Source: Procambarus clarkii (Eukaryota; Arthropoda; Malacostraca; Decapoda; Cambaridae). From it: a DNA stretch of 64,000 bases. The notes below the pieces were generated by a model. That model was not told where the DNA came from. It saw nothing but the letters and a program-made list of their open reading frames with translations, and did no database searches. Positions 22,977 through 34,594 of this stretch are shown here, piece by piece. The stretch covers positions 14,336,482-14,400,481 of the forward strand of contig NC_091173.1 in NCBI RefSeq assembly GCF_040958095.1, read 5' to 3'. The position numbers and the translations under genes were made by a program. How positions within the stretch are numbered: position 1 is the stretch's first letter; each line of letters begins with the position of its first letter.

Positions 22977-25900
22977 CAGACCCAACTATAGGATGGGTTA
23001 ACCCAAGTATCGCGCTTCCAAAAGGGTCGCCCAAGTTGGAAAAGACGAACGCTGAAAGAATATTGTTGAAAACATCTTGATAACTGATTAAACCAAAATT
23101 ATTTATTAGTCAGAAGAAAGACAGAAACGCGATCTATATGTAAAACCTCTACCAGACAAATATTTTAAGTAAAACCGAAGATATTTGTAGTTGTATAAAA
23201 GTGGCAGTTTTCATCGCTCGTCAAACTCGAAAACCGCAGCATTCATCTCAGAACCATGCCTATTTCACGCAGATTCCTTAATAAACGTAAGAGTTTTATA
23301 TGTCACAAGAAAGACAGATATATAAGATTCGTTCTAAATACCTTACCATGGGCATATTTAAATTTAAAGCGAAGATACGTGTACTTTTATAATAGCCAAG
23401 CTCCGACTCCGGACAGATCGATCGACGGAGCAACTCTCTCTCAGAACAATGCTTATTTCACGTAAATTTGTAAATAATCGTAAATTTTTTATATGCCTCA
23501 AGAAAGATAGGAATATAAGGCTCATTTTAAACACTTTATCATAGACATAATTAAAGTTCTAATGAAGATTCATGTATTTTAATAATCGCCGAGCTCCAAC
23601 CCCCGCATAGACTGAGCGACAGAGCAACTCTCTCAGAAGAATGTTTATTTTACGTAAATTCGTTAATAAACACAAATGTTTTACACGTCTTAAGAAAGAT
23701 AGAAATATAAGCTTTATTTTAAATACATTACATTAGACATATTTAAAGCTCAAGTGAAGATATATATGTTTTTATAGTGGCGTTCAGTAGCTTTTCGGTC
23801 ATGGAGTGCAGACGCCTACGCACTTGCCAATATGTTGTGTAATTAACAAAGATACGCTAATAAAGCCTAAAATATTACATGCCTCCAGAAAGACAGAGCT
23901 ATAATCGTTATTGTGAGTGCATCAAAGGAAATATATCATGTTGGAGACCAATGATATAGCAATTTTAATTTAAGTTTCGAGTCCCGCCCGGTCGAGAGAG
24001 ATGGGGCGACTCTCGCCCCATCTATTGGAGATTCTGTCCACTAAAGACCCAAAGCTACTCAAACCTTCCTAGCATTACGTAAGCAATGAAGTAATATGGT
24101 ATATTTACTCACTATAATGTGGATGCTGGATGCAGAAAATGAGAAAACATAATTTTACTCTGAAAAAATATCATTTCATAACAAAATAAGATGTAAATAT
24201 GTAATATCAAAGGAAGTCGATGGTCCAAGCAACAATATTGTGGAGCGACTTATCCAAGATATATTGCTCTCTGGAAAGTGTTTGCTGGCATATCAACCTT
24301 CTGTACACAGTGATCCAGTCGTCGAACTTCTCTGCTCAAATTATCGCAAATTTAATTTATGATGTTAACAAGTAGAATGCGTATTTTTAATCAAATCTAA
24401 CGATATTAACAAGTAGAATGCGTGTTTTTAATCAAATCTAACATAACTAGCCAGAAAACGTTAAAGATTATTTAAAAACACATGGTTGGACGTTAAATCA
24501 ACTCCATAGAACAATATTTTTGTTATAGATACTAATCGTTATTTGTTGGTATGCGTTCGCTACTTAAACTATCATGTACTGTATTTATGTAAAATCTCCC
24601 TGTTTCTTCGGACATGGAACACGGAACCTTACACGCTCTCTGATTTACTGTTTAATAGAGATTCACAAATAAGCTTATGATTGTATACGTTATCAAAAAG
24701 GCAGTGACAAAGTCAATTTTGCATTTTAATCACAGAGATTAGATCTTAGTGAGATAGGAAACATATTCATATTTTAAAGAAGGATTTTTGAACCATCGCT
24801 CTCCCTATCGATAGAAACTAACTTTTTTTGTTGTTATTATTAACAAGCTTAGGTATACACAGTAATGTGCTGCTACCCTATTCTATATGAAAGATTACAC
24901 AGTGTATATCAAAAACTAGCTATAAGTTCATTAAATATTCCCATCTCACAGGATGGTTAGTTATACATGGAATCAGGGGATAAAATACCAGCCTCAATAA
25001 AAAAAATCAACTGTGACTAACAAGAACACCACTTACGGGCTATTCATGCCCGTGCTACCTTTTGGGTGGCTTAATCCTCATCAATCAATCACAAGAAACA
25101 AGGGATACATCTCCCGTCACGCAGGGTCCAGTCGCACCTCCACAGATCTCCAGTATCATCTATTGATACTGTTAATGGTTCAAGAGGACTACCACTTACG
25201 GGCCTACCTCAAGGTAACAATCAGGTGAGAACATAAAATATAAGGCTGATCTATTAGCCTCCGTTAGCAAAATCCGGGTACAGCATAAGAATATCTTCCA
25301 ATATTCCTAAGTGTATGAAGTAATTACAGAGTTCAAAGTACCTTATACCATTTGGTCTGAAGTCACTTATAACAGGGCAATCACAGATATAGTGTTGGTG
25401 AGTATGTCCCAGCTCTTGTTCACATAGTTTACAATTGGAATATTCACCATTGGGGGCTATTCATTACCTGCAGCCACCTGCGATACATATCGATATCCTA
25501 GCCTAATTCTGGCAATTACAATGTCACACTGTCATTGTGACACTAGTGGAAGTTTTATGCTGTCCGTTCATATAATTCTCGATTCTAAATATGTTTACTT
25601 AGTTTAGTTCATTAATTATGCACCCCATATATCATCTTGTGAGCGGTAGTGGAAAAGGTTGCAGAGGCACATAAACTTGTCATAGCTCTTTATACTCTTG
25701 CTTTCTGGCTTTTGTGTGTCAGTGACTGCTCTTCTATCTTCCCTAATTTCCTAAAATATTGCGGCTTTGACAGAGGAGATTGGAATGCCCACATCCCACT
25801 CAACTTCAGGCTTATCACATTCAGTTTTAGCTGCCTTGTTTGTGTCATCATGCTGGACAACACCTATATGAGAAGGTATCCATACAAATGAGACTTTGAA

Positions 25901-26110
25901 ACTCCTACTGTTTGCAATAATAATGTTGTTTATAATGGAAGTTACAACTACAACCTTTTGAAGATCAATGCTAATTTTATCTAGATAATGCAATAAACGA
26001 AAGTTTTCTATGTCAACAGAAAGGCAGAAATATAAGCTACACTTTAAATACTTGTCATAAATATAACTGAAGTGAAAGCGAAGATATATGCATCTGATAC
26101 TGTACAGTTT
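22977..26110 (+). repeat. Left arm of a large inverted duplication with 193-bp tandem units
   Basis: Matches the reverse complement of 30360-32418 collinearly; paired positions sum to about 55395-55440 over 1.8 kb. It contains three tandem units whose common CAGAA..ATG..TATTT point lies at 23256, 23449 and 23641 (period 192-193). A LINE fragment (about 24820-25925) interrupts the arm; the other arm lacks it. Short ORFs inside recur in the other arm but show no known domain. Confidence 0.8.
24820..25960 (-). mobile_element. LINE 3' end: RNase H and Cys/His tail of a non-LTR retrotransposon
   Basis: Reading on the - strand: an RNase H-like stretch VSFVWIPSHIGVVQHDDTNK at about 25900-25840, then the CKLCEQELGHTHQHYICDCP Cys/His motif near 25440-25380, as at the C-terminus of I/R1/Jockey-type ORF2 proteins. 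A 3' UTR and a T-rich left end at 24820 follow. 5'-truncated and no longer one open frame. Confidence 0.7.
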
Positions 26111-26610
26111 CTTGATGGCTTGCTCTAAGAGTGTGAAGCCCTTCACACCAGCCTATAAATTGTGTAATTTATTTCCATATATTAATATTAAATATTAAAT
26201 AAAATAAATATTAAATATGCTAATTAACCTTAAAATCTATATGTCAGAAGGAAGGAAGATGTAGACGTTAATGTGACAACATTTCAAGAAATATCTCTCT
26301 CTTTAAAGTTAAATAATACAATCCTATCGCCGGTGTCCGGACACATGAAAGCTACTTAGGTATCAGTGGCCAGCCAGGTGGAGATCACAGGCTGTACAAT
26401 ACTTATAAATTATGTAATTCACAGAGATACGTTGATAAATATTAATGTTTTATATTTTATTAAAAATACAGATATATACTTTGTTTCATACGTTAAATGT
26501 AACAATATTTCAGTATATATTATATAAGCATAGTATATATAATTCAGTATATACAATATATAATAAGAGTGTCAGATCACGGAGGAAGAATTGAAACAGG
26601 AATTTCCTTT

Positions 26611-26682
26611 AGTACTTTCTTATATTAATACATCTTCAGAGCGAACCATTCCTTCTGAAGATGTATTAATATACGAAAGTAC
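26611..26682. repeat. Near-perfect 30-bp hairpin
   Basis: AGTACTTTCTTATATTAATA CATCTTCAGA pairs with TCTGAAGATGTATTAATATA CGAAAGTACT around a 12-base loop. One or two mismatches. Confidence 0.8.
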
Positions 26683-26744
26683 TTAGAGCATTTTGTCTAT
26701 AAATTTTGCAAGTATTTACCTCCTTAAAATTTTCTTAGATTAAG

Positions 26745-26868
26745 GACCTGCCCGAAACGCTGCGCGTGCTAGTGGCTTTACAAGACTGTAATTACCATAT
26801 TTGTATCCTCACATTCCTTATGTACATTCTTGTATATGCATAAATAAATAAATAAATAAATAAATTCT
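26745..26868 (+). mobile_element. Retroelement 3' tail
   Basis: TGCCCGAAACGCTGCGCGTG CTAGTGGCTTTACAAGAC ... ending in (AAAT)n at 26842-26865. Confidence 0.7.
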
Positions 26869-27123
26869 ATTGTGGTTTTAATATTGAACAATTATACATA
26901 TACGAAACAGACAAATCTGGTGTCCGAAATAGTAAAAAATATTAGTGTGCGATGTGATCAATGTAAGGGGGATATTGGGTGTGCCTCGTATCCCCTACAA
27001 CAACAAGAAGTTCGAGAGCGATGAGGCCGCCATCTACTAGCTTCAGGATGTCGTCGAATCTAAATCAACAATATACTACCGCCGCTACTTTCTCGGAAAC
27101 GTAAGTACCTGCCGCTTTACTTC

Positions 27124-27236
27124 TCTCACCCTGCCTAGCCTGGCCTGGCCTGACCTGGCCTAGCCAGACCTGACCAGACCTGACCTGGCCTAGTCTGACC
27201 TGACCTAGTCTGACCTGACCTGGCCTAGCCTTACCC
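27124..27236 (+). repeat. CCTGACCTGGCCTAG-type short repeat
   Basis: Irregular 5- to 10-bp units of CCTGA / CCTGG / CCTAG over about 110 bp. Confidence 0.9.
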
Positions 27237-27835
27237 AACACTAATCACCACACATGACAGCCCAAACGAATCGCAAATAAGTACACGTAACAAGTCATAT
27301 GCCCGGACACTCTTTCACCTTGGGGACTGAGTGGTAACTATTGTATAGAAGAGCCGGCTCCCTGAGAGTGGTAAGAGGGTGTGATAAGAGGCTAACGTGT
27401 GGTCTTGAAGGAAGTCGATAAAGCAGACAATTTTCAAAAGGAAGGGCAGCATAACGAGCAGACAGGAATGGACAGACAGTCGGTTATCCCATAATGTGTA
27501 ATACGCCCCGCACAGCATGGGTGGAGTGGGGGGGGGGGGGTTGTAGCAGGGCACAGTATGGTGATGGTGCGGGTGAAGTACACACCCACTGAATTCCTGC
27601 CATCAATAATTGTTTTCATAACCATTAGAACAATGGCATCCCTCCAGCCACCATCCTTCCACTGACCCCCTCCTCTGGTCCTCCACCTCAGACAATAACC
27701 CCCCACACCCCCTCTCCCTTCCAGACATCAGCATGTCAAAATCAGTACCATAATGTGTTTAAACTATTTAAACTAAGTCACTGTGTATCTCAAGGTATCT
27801 TAATTCATTTGAAAGTGTACATGTGCATTCGTTCA

Positions 27836-28010
27836 TATACTCGCCTAATTGTGCTTGCTGGGGTTGAGCTCTGGCTCTTTAGTTCCACCTCTCAACCGTC
27901 AATCAACAGGTGTACAGGTTTCTGAGCCTATTGGGCTCTATCATATCTACACTTGAACCTGTGTATGGAGTCAGCCTCCACCACATCACTTACTAATGCA
28001 TTCCATTAGA
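27836..28010 (-). mobile_element. LINE ORF2 3' fragment, same family as 30085
   Basis: Shares GGGGTTGAGCTCTGGCTCTT, CTATTGGGCTCTATCATATC and CAGCCTCCACCACATCACT with 30085-30230. Truncated and followed by a short TACACATAATCATAATCATTCCA direct-repeat patch. Confidence 0.7.
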
Positions 28011-28704
28011 TATAATCATATATGATTACACATAATCATAATCATTCCATACACATAATCATAATCATTCCATACACATAATCATATATGTGTACGTCAA
28101 CGTATACATACATGCGTATATATACCTCATATTAAAATACTGATAAACGAATGACCATGAACAAATTAATTTATAATTGTAGCACTATATATAATTTTAA
28201 TAGACTAATTACGTGTTTATACATTTGAATGGTCCAGACAGGTGGCCAGCCTTGGACATATACACTTCTGGTAGGCACAATGACCTCATGTTAGACCCTT
28301 GATAGATTATGTGAGAGAGAGAGAGAGCTAGGGCAGGCAGGTGCGTGCCCCAGGGAGATAATCCATGCCCATGCCCCGCCTCGAGGTCAGTTCTCGAGTC
28401 ACACCAAGAATAACAATCGAGCAAGTTGTCCTGACCAGGATGTGGCATATTAGGGAGGGTTGAGGAATAGGAAGCCTGTCTGATAGGGCTCTTGGCAAGC
28501 AGCTCTCCCTCAGTCTACCTATCTATATGGAAGAAATGTATCTAGGCCCTCCTCCCCCCTGCCTATTCTCTCTCCCCCACCTTTCTTCCTTCATTTCCTC
28601 CCTCCTTCCCTCCCCCTCACTGGTGAGAGAGTAGGAGTGTGAGAGTGGTTAGAGAACTCGTAGTTCTCACTCTCGTGAAATTGTCTGCGACCCTGGAGGA
28701 GTAG

Positions 28705-28972
28705 AGCGGAGGGGGGGGGGTGAAAGTAGGTGACGATGGAGGAGTAGAGGGGAGCATTATATGCAGTGAACGTAGGTGTCTATGGAAGAGTACATCATAG
28801 AGGAGGGTGAAAGGAAGGTGACAATGGAGGAGGAGAATTGAGGGGGTGTGAAGGTAGGTGATGATGGAGGAGTAGAGGGGAGGAGGGGGGCAAAGGTAGG
28901 TGTCTATGGAAGAGTACATCATAGAGGGGGGTGAAGGTAGGTGGCGATGGAGTAGAGCAAAAGGGGTGGGGG
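28705..28972 (+). repeat. Two-unit (A/B) minisatellite
   Basis: A units (GTAGGTGACGATGGAGGAGT AGAGGGGAG) alternate with B units (GTAGGTGTCTATGGAAGAGT ACATCATAGAGG) roughly A-B-A-A-B-A, about 38-43 bp each. Confidence 0.85.
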
Positions 28973-29004
28973 TTGAAAGTAATCCTGAGTTTAATTTTTT
29001 AGTT

Positions 29005-29790
29005 ATATATAGTGACACCTCGGCTTATGAATGAATATTTATGAACTTTTCGGGTTACGAGCCTAATTTCTTCGAAAAATTTGAATCGGGTTACAAACTT
29101 TGCCTCGGGAAAGGAGTTTGTTGATATACGTATGGGCTGACCTAGCGCGTGGTGGCATGGTGATCGCGCCTCAGTTTACCAGTGTCTCCTGCCTAGTAAG
29201 TATCGCGCCTGAATTCTTTGTAAAGCATTACATTTGTTTTGGGATTTTTGGCTATTTGAACATAAAATTTGTTATGATATATCTTGCCATGAGTCCCAAG
29301 AAAGCCAGTGGTAAGGTTCAAGCCAAGAAAACACATGTGAGAATGACCATAGAGGAAAAACAAGAGAGCATTCATAAACATCAAAATGGTGCACAGGTTG
29401 TTGAACTAGCTAGGCAGTACAACAAATCTATGTCAACAATATGCACTGTACTTGCTAAGAAAAAGGACATTATGAGCATTAAAGTGGCAGAAGGCATATC
29501 AACAATCCCGAAACAAAGAACACAAACACTTGAGGATGTTAAAAAGTTTTTATTAATTTGGATACACAACAAGGAGTTAGCAGGTGATACCATTTCAGAG
29601 GCCATCATTTGTGAGAAACCAAGGCATTTGCATGAAGACCTTTTAAAGAAAACCCCTGGAACGAGGGGGGGGGGAAAGATGAATCAAGTTTGAAATTGTG
29701 AAAAGTTTGTGTGACAATAGAGCCTCGTGGAAAACTTTTGCTGTGGTCATTACCTGGTGGAATGCACCCAGGATGGAGTATTAGGGCTAT
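29005..29790 (+). pseudogene. Tigger/pogo-like DNA transposon, degraded
   Basis: The frame beginning MSPKKASGKVQAKKTHVRMT at 29291 carries a CENP-B/pogo N-terminal helix-turn-helix (LARQYNKSMSTICTVLAKKK) and ends early near 29693, so only the DNA-binding half is present. The AGTGACACCTCGGCTTATGA left end at about 29011 resembles the Tigger terminal repeat. The DDE catalytic part is not seen. Confidence 0.75.
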
Positions 29791-30084
29791 ACATCTTTTA
29801 AATCATAAAAGTAATAAACATTTCCCATCAACCTTACAAACAATATTAACCTATTTTCATGTATTTCCCCCATGTGCATTTTAACAAAGTTGCTAAATTG
29901 CCTTTATCATTCTGTAAAATTTCAATTACAGTACTGCATGTATAATTTTGTTAGTATAAATGAACTGAATATTCTGAAATTGCTATTAATTTTACAATTT
30001 CAGATTCAAAGGTGGTCTGGACACCCAATTTGGTCAGACAGGTGAAGAGAGCATTTAGGATAGTTCGAAGAGATGAAGATGGTC

Positions 30085-30360
30085 GCAATTGTGTTGAGCT
30101 TTGGTTCTTTGGTCCCGACTCTCAACCGTCAAAAAAGCAGGTTCCTGAGCCTATTGGGCTCTATCACATCTACATTTGAAATTGTGTATGGAGTCAGCCT
30201 CCACCACATCACTGCTTAATACATTCCATTTGTTAACTACTCTGACACTGAAAAAATTCTTTCTAATATCTCTGTGGCTCATTTGTGTAGTAAGTTCCCC
30301 TTGTTCGTGTTCCACCCGTGTTAAAGAGCTGTCTTTGTAACTATCAAATTGCATATATCT
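30085..30360 (-). mobile_element. LINE ORF2 C-terminal fragment, minus strand
   Basis: Minus-strand frame 30354-30151 reads MSHRDIRKNFFSVRVVNKWN, then VEADSIHNFK, the recurrent ending of CR1/L2-type ORF2. The plus strand shows the familiar TTGAGCTTTGGTTCTTTGGT and CAGCCTCCACCACATCACTG strings. Confidence 0.75.
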
Positions 30361-32418
30361 TTGCTTTCACTTCAGTTATATTTATGACAAGGGATTTAAA
30401 ATTTGCCTATATTTCTGCTTCTCTGATGACATTAAAAACTTTCGTTTATTACAGTATCTACATAAAATTAACATTTATCTTCATTAGGTTGTAGTTCTCA
30501 TCAATAGGGAGAGCGTCAGTAAAAAAAAATGGTTTAAATATAAATATCTTTCCTCTCTCAATAATATGCCCGAAACGCTATGCGTACTAGTGGCTTTAGG
30601 TATTGTATGTACTAGCTCTATCTATAAATCCAATATTATGTTTGTAAATCGACTATTTATGTACTTTCCTGAATAAAATGAACTTTACTTTACTAATATC
30701 TAATCTCTGTGACTAAAACGTAAGAACGACTTTATCTATGCCTTTTTGATAACATATACAATTATAAGCTTTATTAGTGAATCTCTATTAATTAAACAAT
30801 ATATGAGAGAGTGTGTAAGGTTCGGTGTTCCATGTGTGAAGAGACATGGGAGATTTTACATCAGTACAGTAAATGTTTTAAGTAGCGAACGCATACTAAC
30901 GAATAACGATTAGTATAGACCAACACTATTGTTCTATGAAGTCGATTTAACTTCCAGACATGTATTTTTCAATAAGCCTTAAATATTTTCTGGCTAGTTA
31001 TGTTAGATATTATTAGAAATACGTATTCTACTTGTTAATATAATAAACTAAATTTGCGATCATTTAAGGAGAGAAGTGCGACGACTGGATCACTGTGTAC
31101 AGAAGGTTGATATGCCAACAAACACTTTCCAGACAACAATATATCTTGGATAAATCGCTCCACAACATTGACACCTGGACCGTTGACTTCCTATGAGGCC
31201 ACATATTTACTTATTTCATAATGAAAGTATATTATTTTATAGTAAATATATGTTTTCTCGTGTTCTGCATTAAGTACCAACATTATAGTGAATAAATATA
31301 CCATATTTCTTCATTATTTAAGTAATGCTAGGAGGCTTTGAGTAGCTTTGGGTCATTAGGTGAACAGAATCTCCAATAGATGGGGCGAGAGTCGCGCTAT
31401 CTCTCGCCCGAGCGAGAGTCGAAACTTACTTTAGAATTGATATATCTTTGTCCTCCAACAAGATATATTTCCTTTGGTGCACTCACAATAACGAGCATAT
31501 CTCTGTCTTTCTGAAGGCATATAATATTTTAGGCTTTATAAGCGTATCTTTGTTAATTACACTATATTGGCAAGCGCGTAGGCTTCTGCATTCCATGACC
31601 GACAAGCTACTGAATGCCACTATAAAAATGTATGTATCTTCACTTGAGCTTTATATATGTCTATGTTAAAGTATTTAAAGTGAAGCTTATATTTCTATCT
31701 TTCTTGAGACATATAAAACATATGTGTTTATTAACGAATTTACGTGAAATAAGCATTGTTCTGAGAGAGTTGCTCTGTCGATCAGTCTGTGCGGGGTCGG
31801 AGCTCGGCGATTATTAAAACACATGTATCTTCATTAGAACTTTATATATATCTATGGTAAAGTATTTAAAATGAAGCTTATATTTCTATCTTTCTCAACA
31901 CATATAAAAACATTTGCGTTTATTAACGAATTTACGTGAAATAAGCATTGTTCTGAGAGAGAGTTACTCCGTTGCTCGATCTGTGCGGGATCGGAGCTCG
32001 CCGATTAGAAAAATACACGTATCTTCGCTTTAAATACAAATATGCCCATGGTAAGGCATTTAAAATGAAGATTATGTTTCTATCTTTCTTGAGACGTATA
32101 AAAATCTTACGTTTATTAACGATTCTGCGTGAAATAAGCATTGTTCTGAGATGAATATTGCGGATTTCCGGCTCTACGACCGATGAAAAATGCAACTTTT
32201 ATACAACTACAAATATCTTTAGTTTTACTTTAAATTTTGTCCTGAAAGAGTTTTCATATATAGATCCAGTTTCTGCCGTTCTTCTGACATAAAAAGACCT
32301 TTGGTTTAATAAGTTATTAAGATGTTTTCAACAATATTACTAGGGCGTTCACCGATTCTAACATGAGCGACCCTTTTGGAAACGCAACACATGGGTTGAC
32401 CTGATTGATATATGGGTC
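30360..32418 (-). repeat. Right arm of the large inverted duplication
   Basis: Reverse-complement partner of 22977-26110. Tandem-unit landmarks (GCATTGTTCTGAGA) lie at about 31753, 31946 and 32139, again a 193-bp period. The arm carries an extra 130-bp retroelement tail at about 30566-30697 that the left arm lacks. Confidence 0.8.
30566..30697 (+). mobile_element. Retroelement 3' tail inserted in the right inverted arm
   Basis: ATGCCCGAAACGCTATGCGT ACTAGTGGCTTTAGG ... TGAATAAAATGAACTTTACTT. The matching site in the left arm (near 24750) is empty, so the insertion borders are well defined. Confidence 0.75.
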
Positions 32419-32424
32419 AGATTC

Positions 32425-32545
32425 CATTAAGGTTCGGAACAGTTACAACCAAGTACACATTTTACTGTTGAGTTAAACAGAGGCTACAGTTAAGGATTTG
32501 CGCCCAGTAAATCCTCCCCGGCCAGGATACGAACCCATGACAAAG
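32425..32545 (-). mobile_element. tRNA-derived SINE fragment, second family
   Basis: Contains CCGGCCAGGATACGAACCCA and the ACAGAGGCTACAGTTAAGGA body in reverse. It abuts the outer end of the right inverted arm. Confidence 0.65.
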
Positions 32546-32787
32546 TATATACATAATGATATGTATATACTGTGCATATACGTATGCGCGCTATGTAGAT
32601 GAGAATGTATTGAGTTACGGGCTATTCATGCTCGTGTCACCTCTTGGGTGGCTTAATCTTTATCAATCAATCAATGTATTAAGAGTAGAGAGGGAAAGGG
32701 AGAGGGAGAGGGAAGGTGAGAGAGGGAAGGGCAGCATATGGACGGAGCTTCAACAATCACTTGGTGGTTCTCGGTCCCACCAACAAT

Positions 32788-32804
32788 GTACTCGCTTCGG
32801 CAGT

Positions 32805-32844
<40 letters not shown>

Positions 32845-32894
32845 GGCCCCTGCGCAAGGATGACACGCAAAATCGTGAAGCGTTCCACATTTTT
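32788..32894 (+). ncRNA. U6: U6 spliceosomal snRNA, full length
   Basis: 107 nt collinear with animal U6 from the 5' stem-loop to the terminal T run. It contains the CTTCGGCAG loop, ACATATACTAAAATTGGAAC, the invariant ACAGAGA box, AGCATGGCCCCTGCGCAAGG (U4-pairing and catalytic AGC), and GTGAAGCGTTCCACATTTTT. The 3' portion matches the insect form (CAAAATCG). The 5' stem is GTAC/GTAC instead of human GTGC/GCAC, a compensated pair. The five T's at 32890-32894 are a Pol III terminator. No TATA box is obvious about 25-30 bases upstream, so an expressed gene and a perfect retrocopy both remain possible. Confidence 0.9.
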
Positions 32895-33654
32895 GGCCGC
32901 AGACGCGCCATCATCAATCTTCTCTCGACTAATGTCACGCTGGATCAAACAATTAGGCTCAATTTTAATATTTTATAGTAAGTGTGGCGCGCGGCGAGGG
33001 TCTCAACGTCTGCCCGGGGTGGCGGGTTCGAGCCTTCCGTCCGCCTCTAAACAGGGTGACATTGTTTCAGTAATAATTATATATTTTCTCTTAGTTCTTA
33101 CCTAGAAAATATTATGTGATCATTTAATTAACTTTGATCACGCAGAAAATATTACTAATGTGGTAAATATGTTCGTAAACAGTTTGATATAATTGTACAC
33201 CGCCAACAGGTAATTAAGCCGTTGTTACCAAAGAAAACTGTTGGTTGGAAGGGTGGACTTGTGCAGGTTGGTAGCGAGGCTCGCCTTGCACGCTATGCTC
33301 CTACAACCTCATCACCAGCATCAACTTGTTCATACACAAAATGCACACTGAATTATAAAGCTTGGCTTAAGCATACAAATCTTAACCGAAAATATGGTTA
33401 AATAAACAATTTCACACAATCGCTCGTGTCTGGATACAAAAAATTTTAGTAGTTAGTAACAGTTGATTAATTGACAGTTGAGAGGCGGGCCGAAAGACCA
33501 CAGCTCAACCCCCGCAAGCACAGCTACGTGAATACATGAAAACTTTCTAGGCTGTATGGGTTTCGTATCCATATTTAATTTATTCATATGGATAAATTAT
33601 AAATGGCTGGATGACAATCGCGCTTAGCTCTAGTGAAAATCATGTAGTTGCTGT

Positions 33655-33835
33655 TTAGTCAGAGTTGATTTGTTTTTTGTATTGAGGCTGGTATTTTCTC
33701 CCTTGATTCCATATATGACTAACCATCCTGTGTGATGGGAATATTAGATGAACTTATAGCTAGATTTTTATCTACACAATGTAATCTTTCATATAGAATA
33801 AGGTAGCAGCACATTGCCCAAACAAACGACACACA
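33655..33835 (+). mobile_element. LINE 3' tail fragment, same family as 24820-25960
   Basis: The stretch with TTGAGGCTGGTATTTTCTCC and CTAACCATCCTGTGTGATGG is the reverse complement of 24860-25015, the 3' UTR of the minus-strand LINE. Heavily 5'-truncated. Confidence 0.6.
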
Positions 33836-33987
33836 CATATGCCAACCCATGGTGGACAGGCCACCGAACTTTAAAATCTCCTCTCTCTCCACACTCGCAT
33901 CATCTTCCAGAATTTCATCTCCCCATCCCTCTTCCTGCCCCCCTCCCTTTCCAAACCCTTTGGACATCAAAGCGAAAACATTGCTGT

Positions 33988-34166
33988 GTACCTTACCTTA
34001 CCTTGAGCCTCATAACTTACCTTACCTTTGTGTACCTTACCTTACCTTGAGCCTCATAACTTACCTTACCTTGAGCTTACCTCAGTGTATAACTAAGTTA
34101 CCTTACCTTACCATACCTTACCATAACTTACCTTACCTTGAGCTTACCTCAGTGTATAACTAAGTT
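33988..34166 (+). repeat. CCTTACCTTACCTTGAGC minisatellite
   Basis: Two to three copies of a block with TTGAGCCTCATAACTTACC, plus a longer duplicated part with GAGCTTACCTCAGTGTATAA. Confidence 0.9.
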
Positions 34167-34594
34167 AGTAAAAAAAATCATTGTCCTGCTTGATGGGGGA
34201 ATACTGGCCTCACAATACTGATAAATTATGTAATTCACAGAGATGCGTCGATAAACATTACCGTTTCATATTTTATTAAATACAGTATACAGATATAAAC
34301 TTTATTTTCAAACGTTTAATGTAACAATATTTCAAGTATAAGAACCAAGATATATTTGTTTTAACGATTTCCTATAAAGTTACAAAGATATTTTAATGGC
34401 ACTTTATCATCATATACAGACAGGAATTAACTTATAAAATTGTAGTCACTTTAATACACAAAACAAAAGTAAAGATATATGTATGCTAATTATGACGCAG
34501 GATCGCTCCTAAGAACTTAATTTGAAACCGTAATATGTTTTATATCATAAGAAATTCAGAAACGTACAATATATTTTCAAATAAACAAATCCAC

